Shown piece by piece: positions 44,089 through 56,043 of a stretch of 64,000 bases of DNA (its first letter is position 1; each line of letters opens with the position of its first letter). A program made the position numbers and the translations under genes. Where the stretch lies: NCBI GenBank assembly GCA_016584495.1, contig WAID01000005.1:2244501-2308500 (forward strand). The letters run 5' to 3'. The DNA is from Celoporthe dispersa (Eukaryota > Ascomycota > Sordariomycetes > Diaporthales > Cryphonectriaceae). The notes under the pieces were generated by a model that saw only the letters and a program-made list of their open reading frames with translations, was not told where the DNA came from and made no database searches.

Positions 44089-46838
44089 ATGGCAACGGAA
44101 CAGAGCAAGCCATCCGGAAGCCTACACCTGGCTTGGCCCAAGTCTGTTCATTATCACTATGCCAACAACACCGATCCTGACAGCCAAGGCTGTGCTTCGG
44201 CTACAGTGTCAGCAACACCCAAAATTAACACATACAATGGAATGAATCTCGATTACCTGGAGGACGCCCGAACTCTAGGTAGCGATGAGATCAGACTCTT
44301 GACTCTAGAGTCGGGCAGCGCATCATCCATCTTGGTCGGATCATTGCGCAAGGTCCGCCTTTCAGACGGCGTTGTGTATGAACCGCTGTCATATACCTGG
44401 GCAGACTACGCCAACAAAGCCAAAGAAACTCAGGACTTGTTACACCTCAGGGATCACAACGAAGAATGCACCAATTGTATGAGGCTCACCGTCAACTGTG
44501 CGAAGGCTCTCTTTAGCCTACGAGATCCTCACAAAAACCGAACAATTTGGGTTGATTCAATCTGTGTCAACCAGGAGGATGTCGAGGAGCGATCGCGACA
44601 AGTCAAATTGATGCATCGAATCTACTCTCAAGCCTTCACAGTGCTTGTATACCTTGGGGAAAAGTCTGAGGAAGATTGCAGCGATATGGCCATGCGGCTG
44701 CTCGACAGAGCTTCTTCGCGAAACTTCGAAACACTCGACGACAAAGAGAGGTCGAGTATATCGAAGCTATTTGAACGTCGATATTTCAAACGCATGTGGA
44801 TAGTACAGAGGTCGCTCTCGCTCAATCGCTCGAGTTATATTGTGGCGCCGAGCGAGCCTACATCTCAGAATTCGCCGACAGGCCGTTGCGCTTGATAATG
44901 AGCCTCGCCCATCCTCGCCGTCCTCTTCCTCCCTGGCTGAAGCACTCCAAAATGCTGGGTTCAACGCAGCAATCACCTCAGTACAGAAATGAAGCAGTGC
45001 ACCTACTGGCTTTGATATGCGATACTGTTTCATGCGAGTACACAGACGAGCGAGACAGGATCTTCGCCCTGTTCGGGCTCCTGGGCTCCGACCTGCAGTA
45101 TGACCTCAGGGCGGACTACAGCTTGTCGACGGAGCAAGTGTACACCGGAATCGCGGCTTACCTCATGAGGAAGGGCTTGATGGAGCCTGTACTTGAGCTC
45201 GCCTCCCAAAAAGTCTTCTCAGAAGGCCTTCTTCCCACCTGGGCCCCAGATTGGTCTCAAGTTGACTACGATCAGCCATCTTTCCAGAAGAACTTCACCT
45301 ACCTACGACAAATTTGTGGTAAGGATGATCCTTATAGACTTTGGGCTCGGATCAATCCTGGACTGAATGTCGCTACTTCTCCAAAGTTCACCAGCACTGG
45401 CGTTTTGACCCTTCAAGGGATATTTTTGGGGGGAGTATACCCGGTGCCAGCACTCGAGGGGCATGAGCATATAGATCGCCGTGGTCATCCGGTATGGAAG
45501 TGGCGCCTCTCTGATAAGCCCAGGAATTTGGGATGGCGAGATCTACACGGACTTCTTGGAACTCGACGCAATCTCATCTTCCCAACAGCTTGTGTGCTCT
45601 GGGACAACACGCAACATCTAGCTTTCTTGCTGCCCAACATTGACATCGTATTGATTGTACGGTGTAACTGTGGACTTGACGATCAAGTTGACATCGGACC
45701 CAGGGACGGCTCCTCACATGTATATTCGCTGACTCATGGTGGTCGGCCCAAAATCATGGTACATGAACGGATGACAGATGACAAAAGTATGCCAGGCGAG
45801 TTGGCACTTGACACAACATTCCATGTCTCACTGGTACCATTTTCTGCTCCAGAGAGGAATTGTTACCAACAAATTCTCGCTTTACGGGCGTCTCTTGAAA
45901 AGAAGGCGGCAATCGGTACAGCCAGATATTCATTTCGTAGAATGACCTTGGCATGCCTGGATCTCAACGAAGAGTTAAAGCGAATTCCGTCCATTTTTCG
46001 GAACCTTGAAAAGCAGCGACCCCTGTGGCAACAGTGGCAGGAATATGCAAGCAGGGGCTTCTGGATATTGAACAACAAAGAGCAATTGCAACACGCCATC
46101 GATGAGCTTGTTGACCCGGCACTCTCAGATCCGATTTTCAGATACTCTAGCGAACAGGCTTCGCTGAATGCTTCACTGAATCGATATCTCCGAAGCCTCT
46201 GCGGGCATTTTCTGAGTGTGTTCAAATTGGATCGCCGGAAAACGCGGTCAGCAGAACAATTCAGGCAGCAACTATCTGGCCAGCAAACACATGGTGGTGT
46301 CACCGCCTTGCAGCATCTCCTGCGATGGGCAGAGATCACCTTTAAAATTATGAAATTGGGGCGTTGGGATAGTGGCTACCAGGAGGAGGGCTTCTGTCTT
46401 GTGATTCCTCGATTCGCATTCGGACGATCTCTACTCGACGAGGCCACAGATACATACTTTTATCCCATGAAAGTTGCAAGATTCATGTACGAAGCTCAGC
46501 ACAGAGATGATGAGCTAGAGTCTTATTCTAAGCTCGTGTTGAAGGAAATCATGCATCAGCGTTTCGAGGCACCCAGCCCGGAAGTTGAGCCAACTACACA
46601 AACTGAACGCAACGACCTTGGACGGTGTCGGAACTATGAACAGTATTGGGACTGGGAGAAGTTCACCCACGGGATGCAAGAGAAAATGTCAACATTTGAT
46701 CAGGTCGAGCCATATTTAAGAAGCCTCTCAGCAGATTTGGAGAGCATTGATTTAGAGGAATTCTCTTGGAAGTTTATGATACGAGAGCTCTCAGCAGTAC
46801 ATAGGACTCAGGAGGTGACGGAGATCTGTATCAAATAG
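44089..46838 (+). CDS. heterokaryon-incompatibility (HET) domain protein, one frame break
   Basis: HET proteins trigger or regulate programmed cell death when genetically different hyphae fuse; many paralogues have no tested role. ATG 44089 (MATEQSKPSGSLHLAW); an earlier in-frame TTG at 44068 was not used. The three HET blocks are present: VYEPLSYTWADY, IWVDSICVNQEDVEERSRQV with YSQAFTVLVYLGE, and RRYFKRMWIVQEVALAQS. The last block crosses a missing base: CAG AG at 44806-44810 should be CAG GAG to join both frames, giving 916 aa. Downstream, YTDERDRIFALFGLL and LLPTWAPDWS are usual in this family. The C-terminal 500 residues show no NACHT, WD or TPR repeat. There are no introns. The gene follows a repeat-rich spacer, as is common for HET genes. 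Confidence 0.88.
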
Positions 46839-47514
46839 GAGTTAGCATTCCTATGTTTATTGGTTTATTTTCATAGCCTGAATTTAGGATTCAGATTTTC
46901 TTTCTTTCTCTTTCTTTCTCTGCTATAATGATAGGATGTTATCAGTGCTGTGCATCTTCTCTTATTCACGGGTATTTCATTTCCCGATGTTTCCAGCAAA
47001 TAGGCCTGTCTTTTTGTGTACATACTCAATTAGAAAACATGTGAAAAGATTCAATATAGTGCTTCACTATGACAAAGACGTCAAGGTACTGAATACAGCT
47101 AGTATTCAATCCGACTAGATGTACAAATCAATCTACATGACATGTTTCTATACCCAGAACAGGATTTAGGATCTTCAGAGTAACGTTCCTCTGCTGACTG
47201 GATAGCTAGGTTGGGTGAGTTTGTGCTCTCACACAACTTGCACATGCTCCAGTCCAATTGTGCAAAAGCGGTGAGAACGAGATGATATAGAATTACCTGG
47301 TCGGAATCGAAAGTTAAGACCCTGGACAGAGATCACAGATGCAAGCTGGACAAAGAAGTTCAATAATATCTTCATTTTCAAATTTCTAAAAAAATGCCAT
47401 TACCATCCCAGGCTGGGGTATCCCAATATGAATTGCAGCTAGAAACCACTCCCATCTTCCACATCCCTCCCCCTCACTCCCATGAGTACTCCACACCCAA
47501 CGTCCATCTTTCCT
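46839..47514. other. convergent intergenic spacer
   Basis: Between the HET gene (+) and the GPI-anchored protein gene (-). It contains CT-rich TTTCTTTC repeats (46896-46921) and AT-rich sequence. No gene is seen. Confidence 0.6.
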
Positions 47515-48536
47515 TTACAGAGCAAAGACAGCAGCCACGAGGCCAACCACGGCCACCAGCGACCCGGCGGCGACCTTGCCAGCACCAGCAGTAGCAACAG
47601 AAGACGTAGACGCAGCCGACGAGCCAGAGGTGACAGAGGAAGGAGAGCTGCCGGAGCCGGTGGTCGACCTGGCGATGGTCACGGTGCCCATGCCGCCGGT
47701 GGGGATGGTGCCGTTGCCAGCAGGGTAAGGCTTGCTGGTGACGATGGGGCTGGCGCTCGAGAAGACAGACGACGAGCCGGGTCCTGCGACGGACACGGAC
47801 GAGGGGGCGACGGGAGTTGTGGCGCCAGAGGCGGAGGCGGAGGAGCCAGGGGCGGAGATGGCACCAGCGCTGCTCGTCACGGCGGAGATGTAGGAGGAGG
47901 TGACGGTGCTGCGGGCGGGGCAGTCGGTGACGGTGGCGGCGCAGCTGGTGATGGTCACGTACTCGGTGGAGAAGATGGTGGAGGAGCCGACGTCCTCGTT
48001 GGCGGGGGCGGAGGAGGTGGTGACAGCCGCAGTGGAAGAGGTGGTGGCGGCGGCAACAGAGCTGGAGGAGGTGGTGGCGGCGGACGCGGTGATCTGGAAG
48101 GGGTTGGAGTACTGGAAGGTGGCGCCAGTGGTGTCGGCGTCGTAGGTGATCTTCAGGCCGTAGGTGGCGTCCGCGCCGAGAGAGCAGTCGACGGCCCAGG
48201 TGTACTTGCCGAGGCTGTTGTCGATGCCGCCTTGAGTGATCAGAGTGTCAGCTACGCTGCGGAGCCCTTGCCACGCTGCTCGCGGGAGAGCCAAGGGGAG
48301 AACTTACTGGCAATGACGGGGCCGAGCTGCAGAGTGCCAGGGGTGGCGCCCTCGAGGAGCTGGATGGAGATGGTCTTGGGGTACTCAGTGGTGTAGTCCC
48401 AGTTGATCACGTAGTCTGCGCAGGCCGGGACAGCCTCGTTCGTGAGAGGTGTGGTGATGGCATCGAAGCCGGGGGTCTGGGCCGCAACGGCGGAGACGAG
48501 AGCCAGGAAGGCAGCGGCAGAGATCTTGATGGCCAT
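47515..48536 (-). CDS. GPI-anchored Ser/Thr-rich wall protein, KNH-like
   Basis: ATG 48536 opens a signal peptide (to about residue 18, ...VSAVAAQ). One intron, 48231-48307 (GTAAGT ... TCAAG), joins GPVIAS to GIDNSLGKYTW. Product 314 aa. Residues 20-120 match the Kre9/Knh1 N-terminal, Ser-Thr-rich membrane-anchored domain: TTPLTNEAVPACADYVINW, ISIQLLEGATPGTLQL, YTWAVDCSLG, TYGLKITYD and FQYSNPFQI. About 170 Ser/Thr/Ala/Pro-rich residues follow, expected to be heavily O-glycosylated, then a C-terminal hydrophobic tail (VAAGSLVAVVGLVAAVFAL) after small residues, the signal for a GPI anchor. It is therefore probably a surface or wall protein with a structural or beta-glucan-related role. The long T-rich minus-strand leader (about 48,540-48,570) sits just upstream. 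Confidence 0.88.
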
Positions 48537-51500
48537 TTTTGTTGATTTGGTTGTTCTTTTTTCTTTTATTGTATTAAGATGTGAAGATAGTATTAATAGT
48601 CGTGTGAAGGTTTGAGTAATAACCAACAAACAGCGATAGAATTAACGAGTGTGAGTATTGATGAAGATCAAAATAGTTTGTTCAAAGGAGTGACTGGTAA
48701 AGCGTGCAAGAGAGCTTTTGAAGAAACGTCTGCTTGTGGGCTTTTGCGGTGAGGATGACGAGGTAACGTAAAGAGAGGAGGAAGGAAGAGAGGGAAGAAG
48801 AAAAAAAAGAAGATCACGAGCTATAAAGATGGCGATGTCTGGGGGCTGAGCAGTTTTATTTTAGACCTCTATTGTCCCAAAGAGGTCAAATCATCATATG
48901 CTTCGTCCGGAGGGACCCGTGCTCTCCCTCTTCTGCCCTGGATGGTCCCTTGCAGGGGGCGCGCGCCAGGCTTGCCCAGGCTGCTGCCCACAGGGGTAAG
49001 AGTTTGCGCGCGTGTGTGTGTCTCTCACTCGCTTCTCGCTTCTCGCTCCCCTCTCTCCTCTCACCTCATGCGCATAGTGCTGACTCGTCTGCTAGTAACA
49101 ATGTGCCCCAATCCCAAAGGTTCCGCCAAGGCGCCGCCGTAATGGCAGGGGCAAATTAGGACCAGTTGGACCCTCTGTCATGCTGTGCTTGTAATTTCCG
49201 GCGGGCCGGTCGTCGACCAACCCCAAGCAGCGTGGGTAAATGCTACGTAGAGGACATGGACGTGAGACCTGAGACTGGAGGGGGGAGGGATCTTGTTGGA
49301 CGGGCCTGCCAGGTTGTCAATGTAAATGTGGATGCCAGGGGCTCCACTACACTGTAAATCTTATTCTAACCTTTGTGCAAGCCTTCTTTCTTTTCATTTT
49401 ATTTTATTTTCCTTCCTTCCTCTCTCCTCCCCCGGCCCTCGGATCCGTCCATGCGTTCCCGCGGTGGCCAGCTGACAGGTCGATGCGACCCTCAATAAGG
49501 TTATCCAGTTCTTTATCGATTTGCCAGATCTGCACTCCTGATGTCTCTGCGAGCAGCACTCGGGCCATGAAGATCACTGGGTGTCTTGTCCTTCGTATCC
49601 GCCTTCGTTCTCGTGGTGCGAATATCGAGCCATGCTGCTCGCCAAGTAATTAAATCAAGAGCGTTTCTTTTTTTTGTTGTTGTTGCAAATAATTATGAGC
49701 TTCTAGAAGACAATAGTGGTATTGAACATAAAATTATTGGCGGCCTTGCTCGGAGATGTTCTTCCCAGACATTTCAGGGGGTTCTCAGCCCCATGAGCAA
49801 TCATTCGCTTGGCGACCGAAAATAGGGTCTCTCCTCCCCCTCCCCCCCAAAAAAGCCCTTTCCTTTCAAGGTTCTGCAACCAAAAAAACAAAATGAAACC
49901 CTCACTCAGCCCTCCTCGGTAGAATCATCAACACACACACCCATTACACACCATTCACCGTATTTGGGTCCGCTGTCAGCCTTAAGGCAATGCATGATGC
50001 AACGTTGCCGCTTGGTCCCTGCGTGGGAAGGGTTGGGGAGGAGGAGGAGCCCTGGAGGTGGAGGAGTAGGATCCTGCCAGGCGAGAGGGCAGTGACACAC
50101 ACACACAGGCTTGGGCTGCATTTGCCCCAGAAACCATAAGCGCCCAGGGCCCCGCCCTCATTTCGCAGAATGGAGGGAGGAAGAAGAAGAATGGTTGGAA
50201 CTTGCGGGCTTGGGAGCGGTCCGATCTCCTGTCAAAGACACGCTTGTAGGTCCAGTACTATCGTAGATCTATCATGAGACATCACAATTGCTGTGTGTGC
50301 TACTAGGCTGGTTGTAAAAAGCCGGGTGATCAACTGAAGATCGCGATGAGTAGGGACCGTCACTTTCTCCACGTGCGTGTCGGAGGGAGCCCGACACAGT
50401 GGATAAAAAACAAAGTGGAGCGAGCGCCTGCTTGTGAGTGGGTGGCTGCGACATTTGGGTACAGAAAAATTGGCTTGTCTTGAATGGGCCATGCATTGCA
50501 AACATTTGCGGCAAACCCCCCCCCCCTTTTTCTCTCGTAACCCTCTCGCATAGGAACTATTGCCTTGTTGTCACAACGATGGTTCAACAGGTCAACGGTT
50601 GATGTTACCATTCTGGGATGTGCTCGTGTAATGGTTGTCTTGAATACGAACTTGTCAGCGGGCTGTCAAGATGGGGCTCCAGGTCTTACTCAGGGTCTCA
50701 ATTATAATATTGCACGGCCATTCCTGGTTTTTTTGCGCTGACTCATGAACGATGCTCGGAAGACGTTGAATCTGGTTATACGGTACCGACTACGAGGGTG
50801 TGCTGTGTGGTGGTGATTATCTAATTGCATGGCCTTCCCAAGGTTCTCTGCACATTTATCCGGAGACGACACATTGTTGCTTGTTGTACCGAGGACCGCG
50901 TCTTTCCAATACGACACATGCAAACAACATGTCAAGTCCTAAGTAAGTAAAACCTGCCGACAGTTGAATGTGGCACTCTTTCAAAACGTCATGACGGGAC
51001 CTTGTTGGGTGAGTGGAGTGGATGCCTGCGACCTATCCCAAGAACATGATGAATTGTCATGTTTATGCATCCTTTGAAGACCTGCTGACGTCTTCGGATC
51101 TCTTTAGGACAGGAAGACTGCCTCGTCATGGAGGCCAAGCCAAACGAGGCGTGCCCCAGCACGTCATCGAGACAAGTGTCATTGCGTGGGCATCGCACGT
51201 CGCCAAGGCGACGTATAATTCATTGTTGGTAATATAATCGATATTTACAAGAGAACGAGAGAATCAAAAGAGGCGGGCTGGCCAAATTGCCGCCATCTTG
51301 CTCCAGCAGCCCCGAAGCCATCCCATCCAGCAACCGGCCGAGGGATACTTGGTCTGCGGAAGCAGACAGAGAAGAAGAAAAAGGTTGTCTCATAAAACTC
51401 AAATTGTGACCAAGCAAGAAGGCCGACCCGGGGATCGCCTACAGCCACATTTGCCGAAGGAGACTTTGGTTGATATCACCCGAGCATCTCGTGACTGCGG

Positions 51501-51546
51501 GTGGCGTCACGCTCAGTCACGAGGGCACTCGCCGCCGCCGCCACGA
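48537..51546. other. long gene-free spacer
   Basis: 3.0 kb between the upstream side of the GPI-protein gene and the 3' end of the CAP gene. I found pyrimidine tracts (49383-49436), poly-A/T runs, a C run near 50516-50526 and many short frames, none with protein-like content, splice pairs or RNA-gene signatures. Confidence 0.55.
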
Positions 51547-52496
51547 TTAAGAGGTCGTGGGAGTCTCGCCGATGCTGCATGTTTTTTGGGAGGCGTTAGT
51601 GAGTGACGTGAAAACCGGGTCAGACTATTGTTGGCGTTGGCCACTTACACATTGCCCTCGGGGGTGTAACGAGCGACGACATAGTAGCCACCCGCGCCGT
51701 CCGAAGCGATACCCATACCGACCTCGGTGGTGCTGGACCAGATGATCTGGGCTGTTGCGGAGAAGAAAAAAGACAAAGTCAGCATCAGACCAGCAGGATC
51801 TACCGTCAAGGCCACAAGGCGATGTGGTCACAGTATCTGGGGACTCGTGTCTCATTTCTTACTATAGTGCCCATAGTTCTCGAAGGCGCTGTCATCCTCG
51901 ATAGCCTCGCCGCTGTACGAGCTCTTCTCATCCACCCACGAGGTCGCAGCGTTGGCATAAGGGTCGCTAGCATCGCTCTGCCAGTACAGGTTCTCGCCCT
52001 GGCCCGTACCGCTGGAGTGCACCAGGTCGCCAGGCGAGCCCAGGGACGCGAGGTGCTCGGCCCAGCTCTGGGCATCACTGGCGAGCGTCGTGCTCCACGT
52101 CAGCGCCGTCTCGCCCACGTCCGAGCGGGCCTCGTTCTGCGTGTCGAGGGCGGCTGACTGGTCCGAGGTGAGGCTGGAGCTGGCGGTCGAGGAGGCGGCG
52201 GCGGCGCTGCTGGTTGTGCTGGCTGCCTCTGTCGACGAGGTGGTCGACGGCGTGGCGCTGGTGGTCACGACGACGGCGCTGCTGCTCGAGGTGGTGGGAA
52301 CGGCAACGGCGCTGCTCGAAGTGGTGGGGACGACGAGGACGGAGGTCCAGGTTGCCGAGTACTTGGCTGCAGGCGAGACTGTTGAGGAGGACACGGCGGC
52401 ACTGCTGCTGTGAGGATACCTGGGTGGGCAGGCCTGGACGAGGGCACCGCCGGCCACGAGGAGGGCCGCAAGGGCTGGGCGGGTTGAGAAGAACAT
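51547..52496 (-). CDS. secreted CAP/SCP/PR-1-like protein
   Basis: ATG 52496 opens a signal peptide (to about residue 22, ...GGALVQA). Introns are 51752-51862 (GTAAGA ... ACAG) and 51575-51648 (GTAAGT, branch ACTAAC, ATGCAG). The last exon is only 28 bases and ends ETPTTS, replacing a simple read-through to TAA. Product 254 aa. Residues 25-115 are a Ser/Thr/Val-rich linker, likely O-glycosylated. The CAP domain (about 115-250) has LTWSTTLASDAQSWAEHLAS, the His/Glu motif VHSSGTGQGENLYW and FENYGHYTQIIWSST, with GGYYVVARYTPEGNV at the end. Fungal CAP proteins bind and export sterols or fatty acids and some act in host contact. The putative lipid- and metal-site residues (His, Glu, His) are kept. 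No GPI tail is seen. Confidence 0.9.
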
Positions 52497-55400
52497 GATG
52501 AAAGAGGTGAGATCTCGTTACTGGCGTGGATGTGGAAATGATCGTCTGTAGTGAGTATATGTCGTTGTTTGGTTTTTTTTTCTCTTTCTTTTTGGCTGGA
52601 ACCTGCCGCGGTGGGAAAAGGCCTTGGTGGAAAGGAATGAATGAGCGACTGGGCTCTGAAGTAGCCTGCGGTGTTGGAGGTTCAAAGGAGTGACAGAGAC
52701 GACGAGTCTTGCTCGATGGCGCGAATAGAGAGGGTAGGAGGAGGAGGCAGAGGACAAGAATCGACAGCAGCGTCTAAGGATGCGGCTCAGATATATGTTT
52801 ATATCTGGTCTAGGCGTCCCGAGCTGCTGGGATAGGAGTAGGTGTGGCTACCGGGTCATACCCTCAAGAGGAGGCATCGAATCATCGACCCAGGTCACGT
52901 CATGGGAGCGCTACAAAGGTGCTGCCCCAGGGAAGGGGAGGGGGGCTGAAGAGATTTCTCGCGCAGCCCTGCGAAGCGGCACAGAAGTCTGTCAGGAAAA
53001 CGCTTGCCCCCAGATCCATCGGAGATGCGATGGTTTCAAGCAGATGAAGCTGCACCTGTGCTGATAGGCCCTGTAATGTTCTGGCCCCATCCAGCTCATT
53101 TGTGATGGCGGACGCCACCGTCCTTGGCCCGGTCGCAGGCCCAGGCAGGCCACCACTGAGAAGCAAGGAGGAGGGGCGGGTCCACGACGTGGTTGACGTG
53201 GACCGCAGCCGTCCTACTGTGCAACATCAGCAGCATATGATCACGGCTCGCCTGCTGTGACGAGAAGGCCTAGCATCATCGAAATCATCATCATCATCCT
53301 CCTGGTGGCTTGGAAGGATGTGGCTGCTCCCGATCCCAGGGTGGCAAACCAGTATCGAACGGGACGGCTTGAGAGGAGGGAGGGAAAAGCAAAGAGAACT
53401 TTGTTGGCGTTGGTGTGGAGAGCATCATCTGGACGGGCGTCGGGGCAAATAACATGCTGACGTGAGTCTTCTATGAAAAGCGGACTTGATACTATATTGA
53501 AATTGGTTTTTTTTGTCCCCTTCCCTCGTCGGTGCTCATTTCCCCAGCGCCTTGGGACGTTTCAGAATTATGCTTGTACATTGCTTGTGTGATGATGGGC
53601 TGCAGCCTGCAGGGCCGGTCAGCAGCACATTTTCAGGGATATTTTATATCAGCAGGGGTGCTACATACCAAGAGCAAACAGGGTCTATCCTTCAGGAGGA
53701 CGCACACCTCATCAATGTGGGACGAACGCTATCTTTCTTTTTCCCCGGAATCTTCTCTCCCAGGCGCGTACGCTGCTACCCCGGACTCCTCTTGGCTGTC
53801 TCACCCGGCCTGGTCACGCAGGTCACGGTAGATATTCTGTCACTTGCAGGCGGGATATCTCGGTTCTGTGTAGATCTCGCGGGATCGGTTGTTTTAGGCG
53901 AATACATAGCATAAGGTGTGGTACAGGATGGCACGTAAGTACAGATCAAGAAGAGAAGCAGACCTGCTTGCATGCATCGCAGGCGAAAAGTCTGGTCCTG
54001 TCGACCCGCCGCGCGGGGCGGGAGATCGTCGATTAAGAGAGTTGCTATTAAGCTTCCGTTGATCCTGTCTAGAAAAGGGGCAAGCGCCGGCAATGAGCGG
54101 TGGTGGGCTAAGGCCAGACCGTTGGGCTTGGTTGCATCATGGCACAATCTCCGCTGAATGCTTGTCCTGTGGGACCAGCGCATTGTTGATATTTGTCTGT
54201 CCGTGCAATAGGTTTCAAAGGCGTGATGATGAACTGTGCCTGGAACCGGTCAACGTAGGGCAGAGTGAGGAGTAATTTTTGTCTTCTCTTCCTGCAGCAA
54301 TGTCGGTGCGACCGTGAGAAGGAAATCATGTTCAAGGGCTGTGAGGTCAAGACTAATTAAGTACTGGTGGTATGTGACTCGGGGTCACAAAGAAATTACA
54401 CTCAAATCCACCTGTAATTGCACAGAATATCCACAAAAACTTTTACGCCACCCACCCGGTCTATCTAGCCCATCCACCGCGGCAATCTTGGCGAGCCTGC
54501 CAGGACAGAAATGGCGGTGCATGTGGGAAAGGTGACTTATTCGTACGTCGACGAAGGTGTCGCTGGCTCAACAGCGGCCGCCGAGGCACCTACACTTGAA
54601 CGGAAATCCTGTATACAGTGCTGCCAAGACGTGGGATTGACCAGAGGGACACCACCGCCTTTACCAGCAGTCACTTGACCTTCTTTCATGAGGAGCTGGG
54701 AGCAACATTTCGCTGATACTTTTATAGGCCTCCTCCAATTCATCATCATACTTCTACTCGCATTTGTCAAGGTCAGACGTGGTGTATACAATTTCAATCA
54801 TCTTAGTCGAGTGATACTCGCAGCCAGTCCAGCTAGGCGTTTACCTCGTGACCGTCAACTGGGAGCGCAGAACAAAGTACTAGGCCGGCTGTGCCGTGCA
54901 GCCCACCGAGCCGCCTAGCAAAACAAGGGGGCTGGCGGGCGGAAATAGGGACGACCCATACTGGCATGAACTGACTCGATTCTGGCCTCATTTGATTTAA
55001 CAGCATTTCTTTTTATTCAGTCAATGATGGGCCCTTCTTCATCTTTAGTTCACAGACGAACCTCATGGCCACCTCAGTACTGCTTGAAGGGACAATATAT
55101 TTCGAAAAGCGTCATGTACAGCAGTCCATTAATGCCGGAGCCATGGTTATAATAATTTTGTGGCTGACGGCCATCAGTTGGTTCCCTTAACAGCCGCCGA
55201 TGTCCTCCTCTCACGCATGATCAGTCGAACCTGCACACTATTTGGCATCTTTTTCTTTTTCTTTCTTTCTTCCTTCTTCTGATGTAAATCTTCTTTTCTT
55301 TTCTTCTCGGACACGAATCCTTGGTCAGATTACCTAAGTAAAACTGCTTCAGCGATTGGAGGAAATGCTGGGCTTGTCTCAGCCGGGACTTGTTAGCCCA

Positions 55401-55764
55401 AGTTTGAAGCCGGAGTCACTGCATCCGCAGACTCGTCAGCAAGGTATCAGTTCAGTTCCAAATAGGCCTCTACGGGTCGCGTCCTTCCACCCGCACGGTC
55501 CCAACATCTGGTGACTACGCGTGGGCTATCCGAAGATCCTTTACGTGTGTAGACTTAGCCCATCGTGGCGGGCGGTCACAGGTCTGCCGACCAAAAAGAA
55601 TTACAGAACGCCGTGATTTCGAGACAGCGGCGGGCGCAGAAGGATGCATCTGTGGCGGCAGATGGCTCCGACCGCTGACCTCAACAGCTCACTCAGCTTC
55701 CTGATGAAGACACGCTTGCTTCTGTGGGCGACGATGGCTCCCCAAAAGAAGCCGGGCCTCAGCT

Positions 55765-55770
55765 CCGGGG
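55765..55770 (+). promoter_or_regulatory. CreA-type site (candidate)
   Basis: CCGGGG fits the carbon-repressor CreA/Cre1 consensus SYGGRG and lies about 275 bases before the cellulase start. The motif is short and expected by chance, so this is a weak call. Confidence 0.25.
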
Positions 55771-55941
55771 TCCACAGCAGGAGCAGCCAGATCGATTGGA
55801 TGGGTGTAAATCCTCCATGGACTTTGTGTTCGGTGGAGGGTGCGTATAGGAAATAGATGACGCCACCTCATAATTATGGTCATACAACGATAGGATATGA
55901 TGTCCCTATTTGAGATATATGTGTATATGTGTATACAAATA

Positions 55942-55947
55942 TATAAA
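55942..55947 (+). promoter_or_regulatory. TATA box of the GH5 gene
   Basis: TATAAA about 97 bases before the GH5 start codon, in a clear AT-rich core followed by sequence suited to a short leader. Confidence 0.55.
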
Positions 55948-56043
55948 CGGGTGGCAAGGGACAAAAAAAAGGAAGTGTGTCTTGGCTGACCAGGCTCGCT
56001 GGATCTATCTCATCGCTCCTCGTTCCCATCCTTCCTCCACAAG

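Larger units (their letters stand above)
52497..56043. other. long divergent spacer, CAP / GH5
   Basis: 3.5 kb between divergent secreted-protein genes. It has pyrimidine runs (55249-55299) and a poly-T run (53506-53513). One plus-strand frame (53513-53914) was considered and not accepted. The promoter elements near 55.8-55.95 kb are listed separately. No RNA gene is seen. Confidence 0.55.

Noticed and set aside
47482..48396. 304-codon plus-strand Gly-rich frame
   Set aside because: It is the reverse of the Ser/Thr/Ala-rich region of the GPI-anchored protein, whose signal peptide, intron and anchor tail are convincing.
53513..53914. 133-codon plus-strand frame in the spacer before the GH5 gene
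   Set aside because: No homology pattern, splice support or nearby promoter; the length is possible by chance in GC-balanced DNA.
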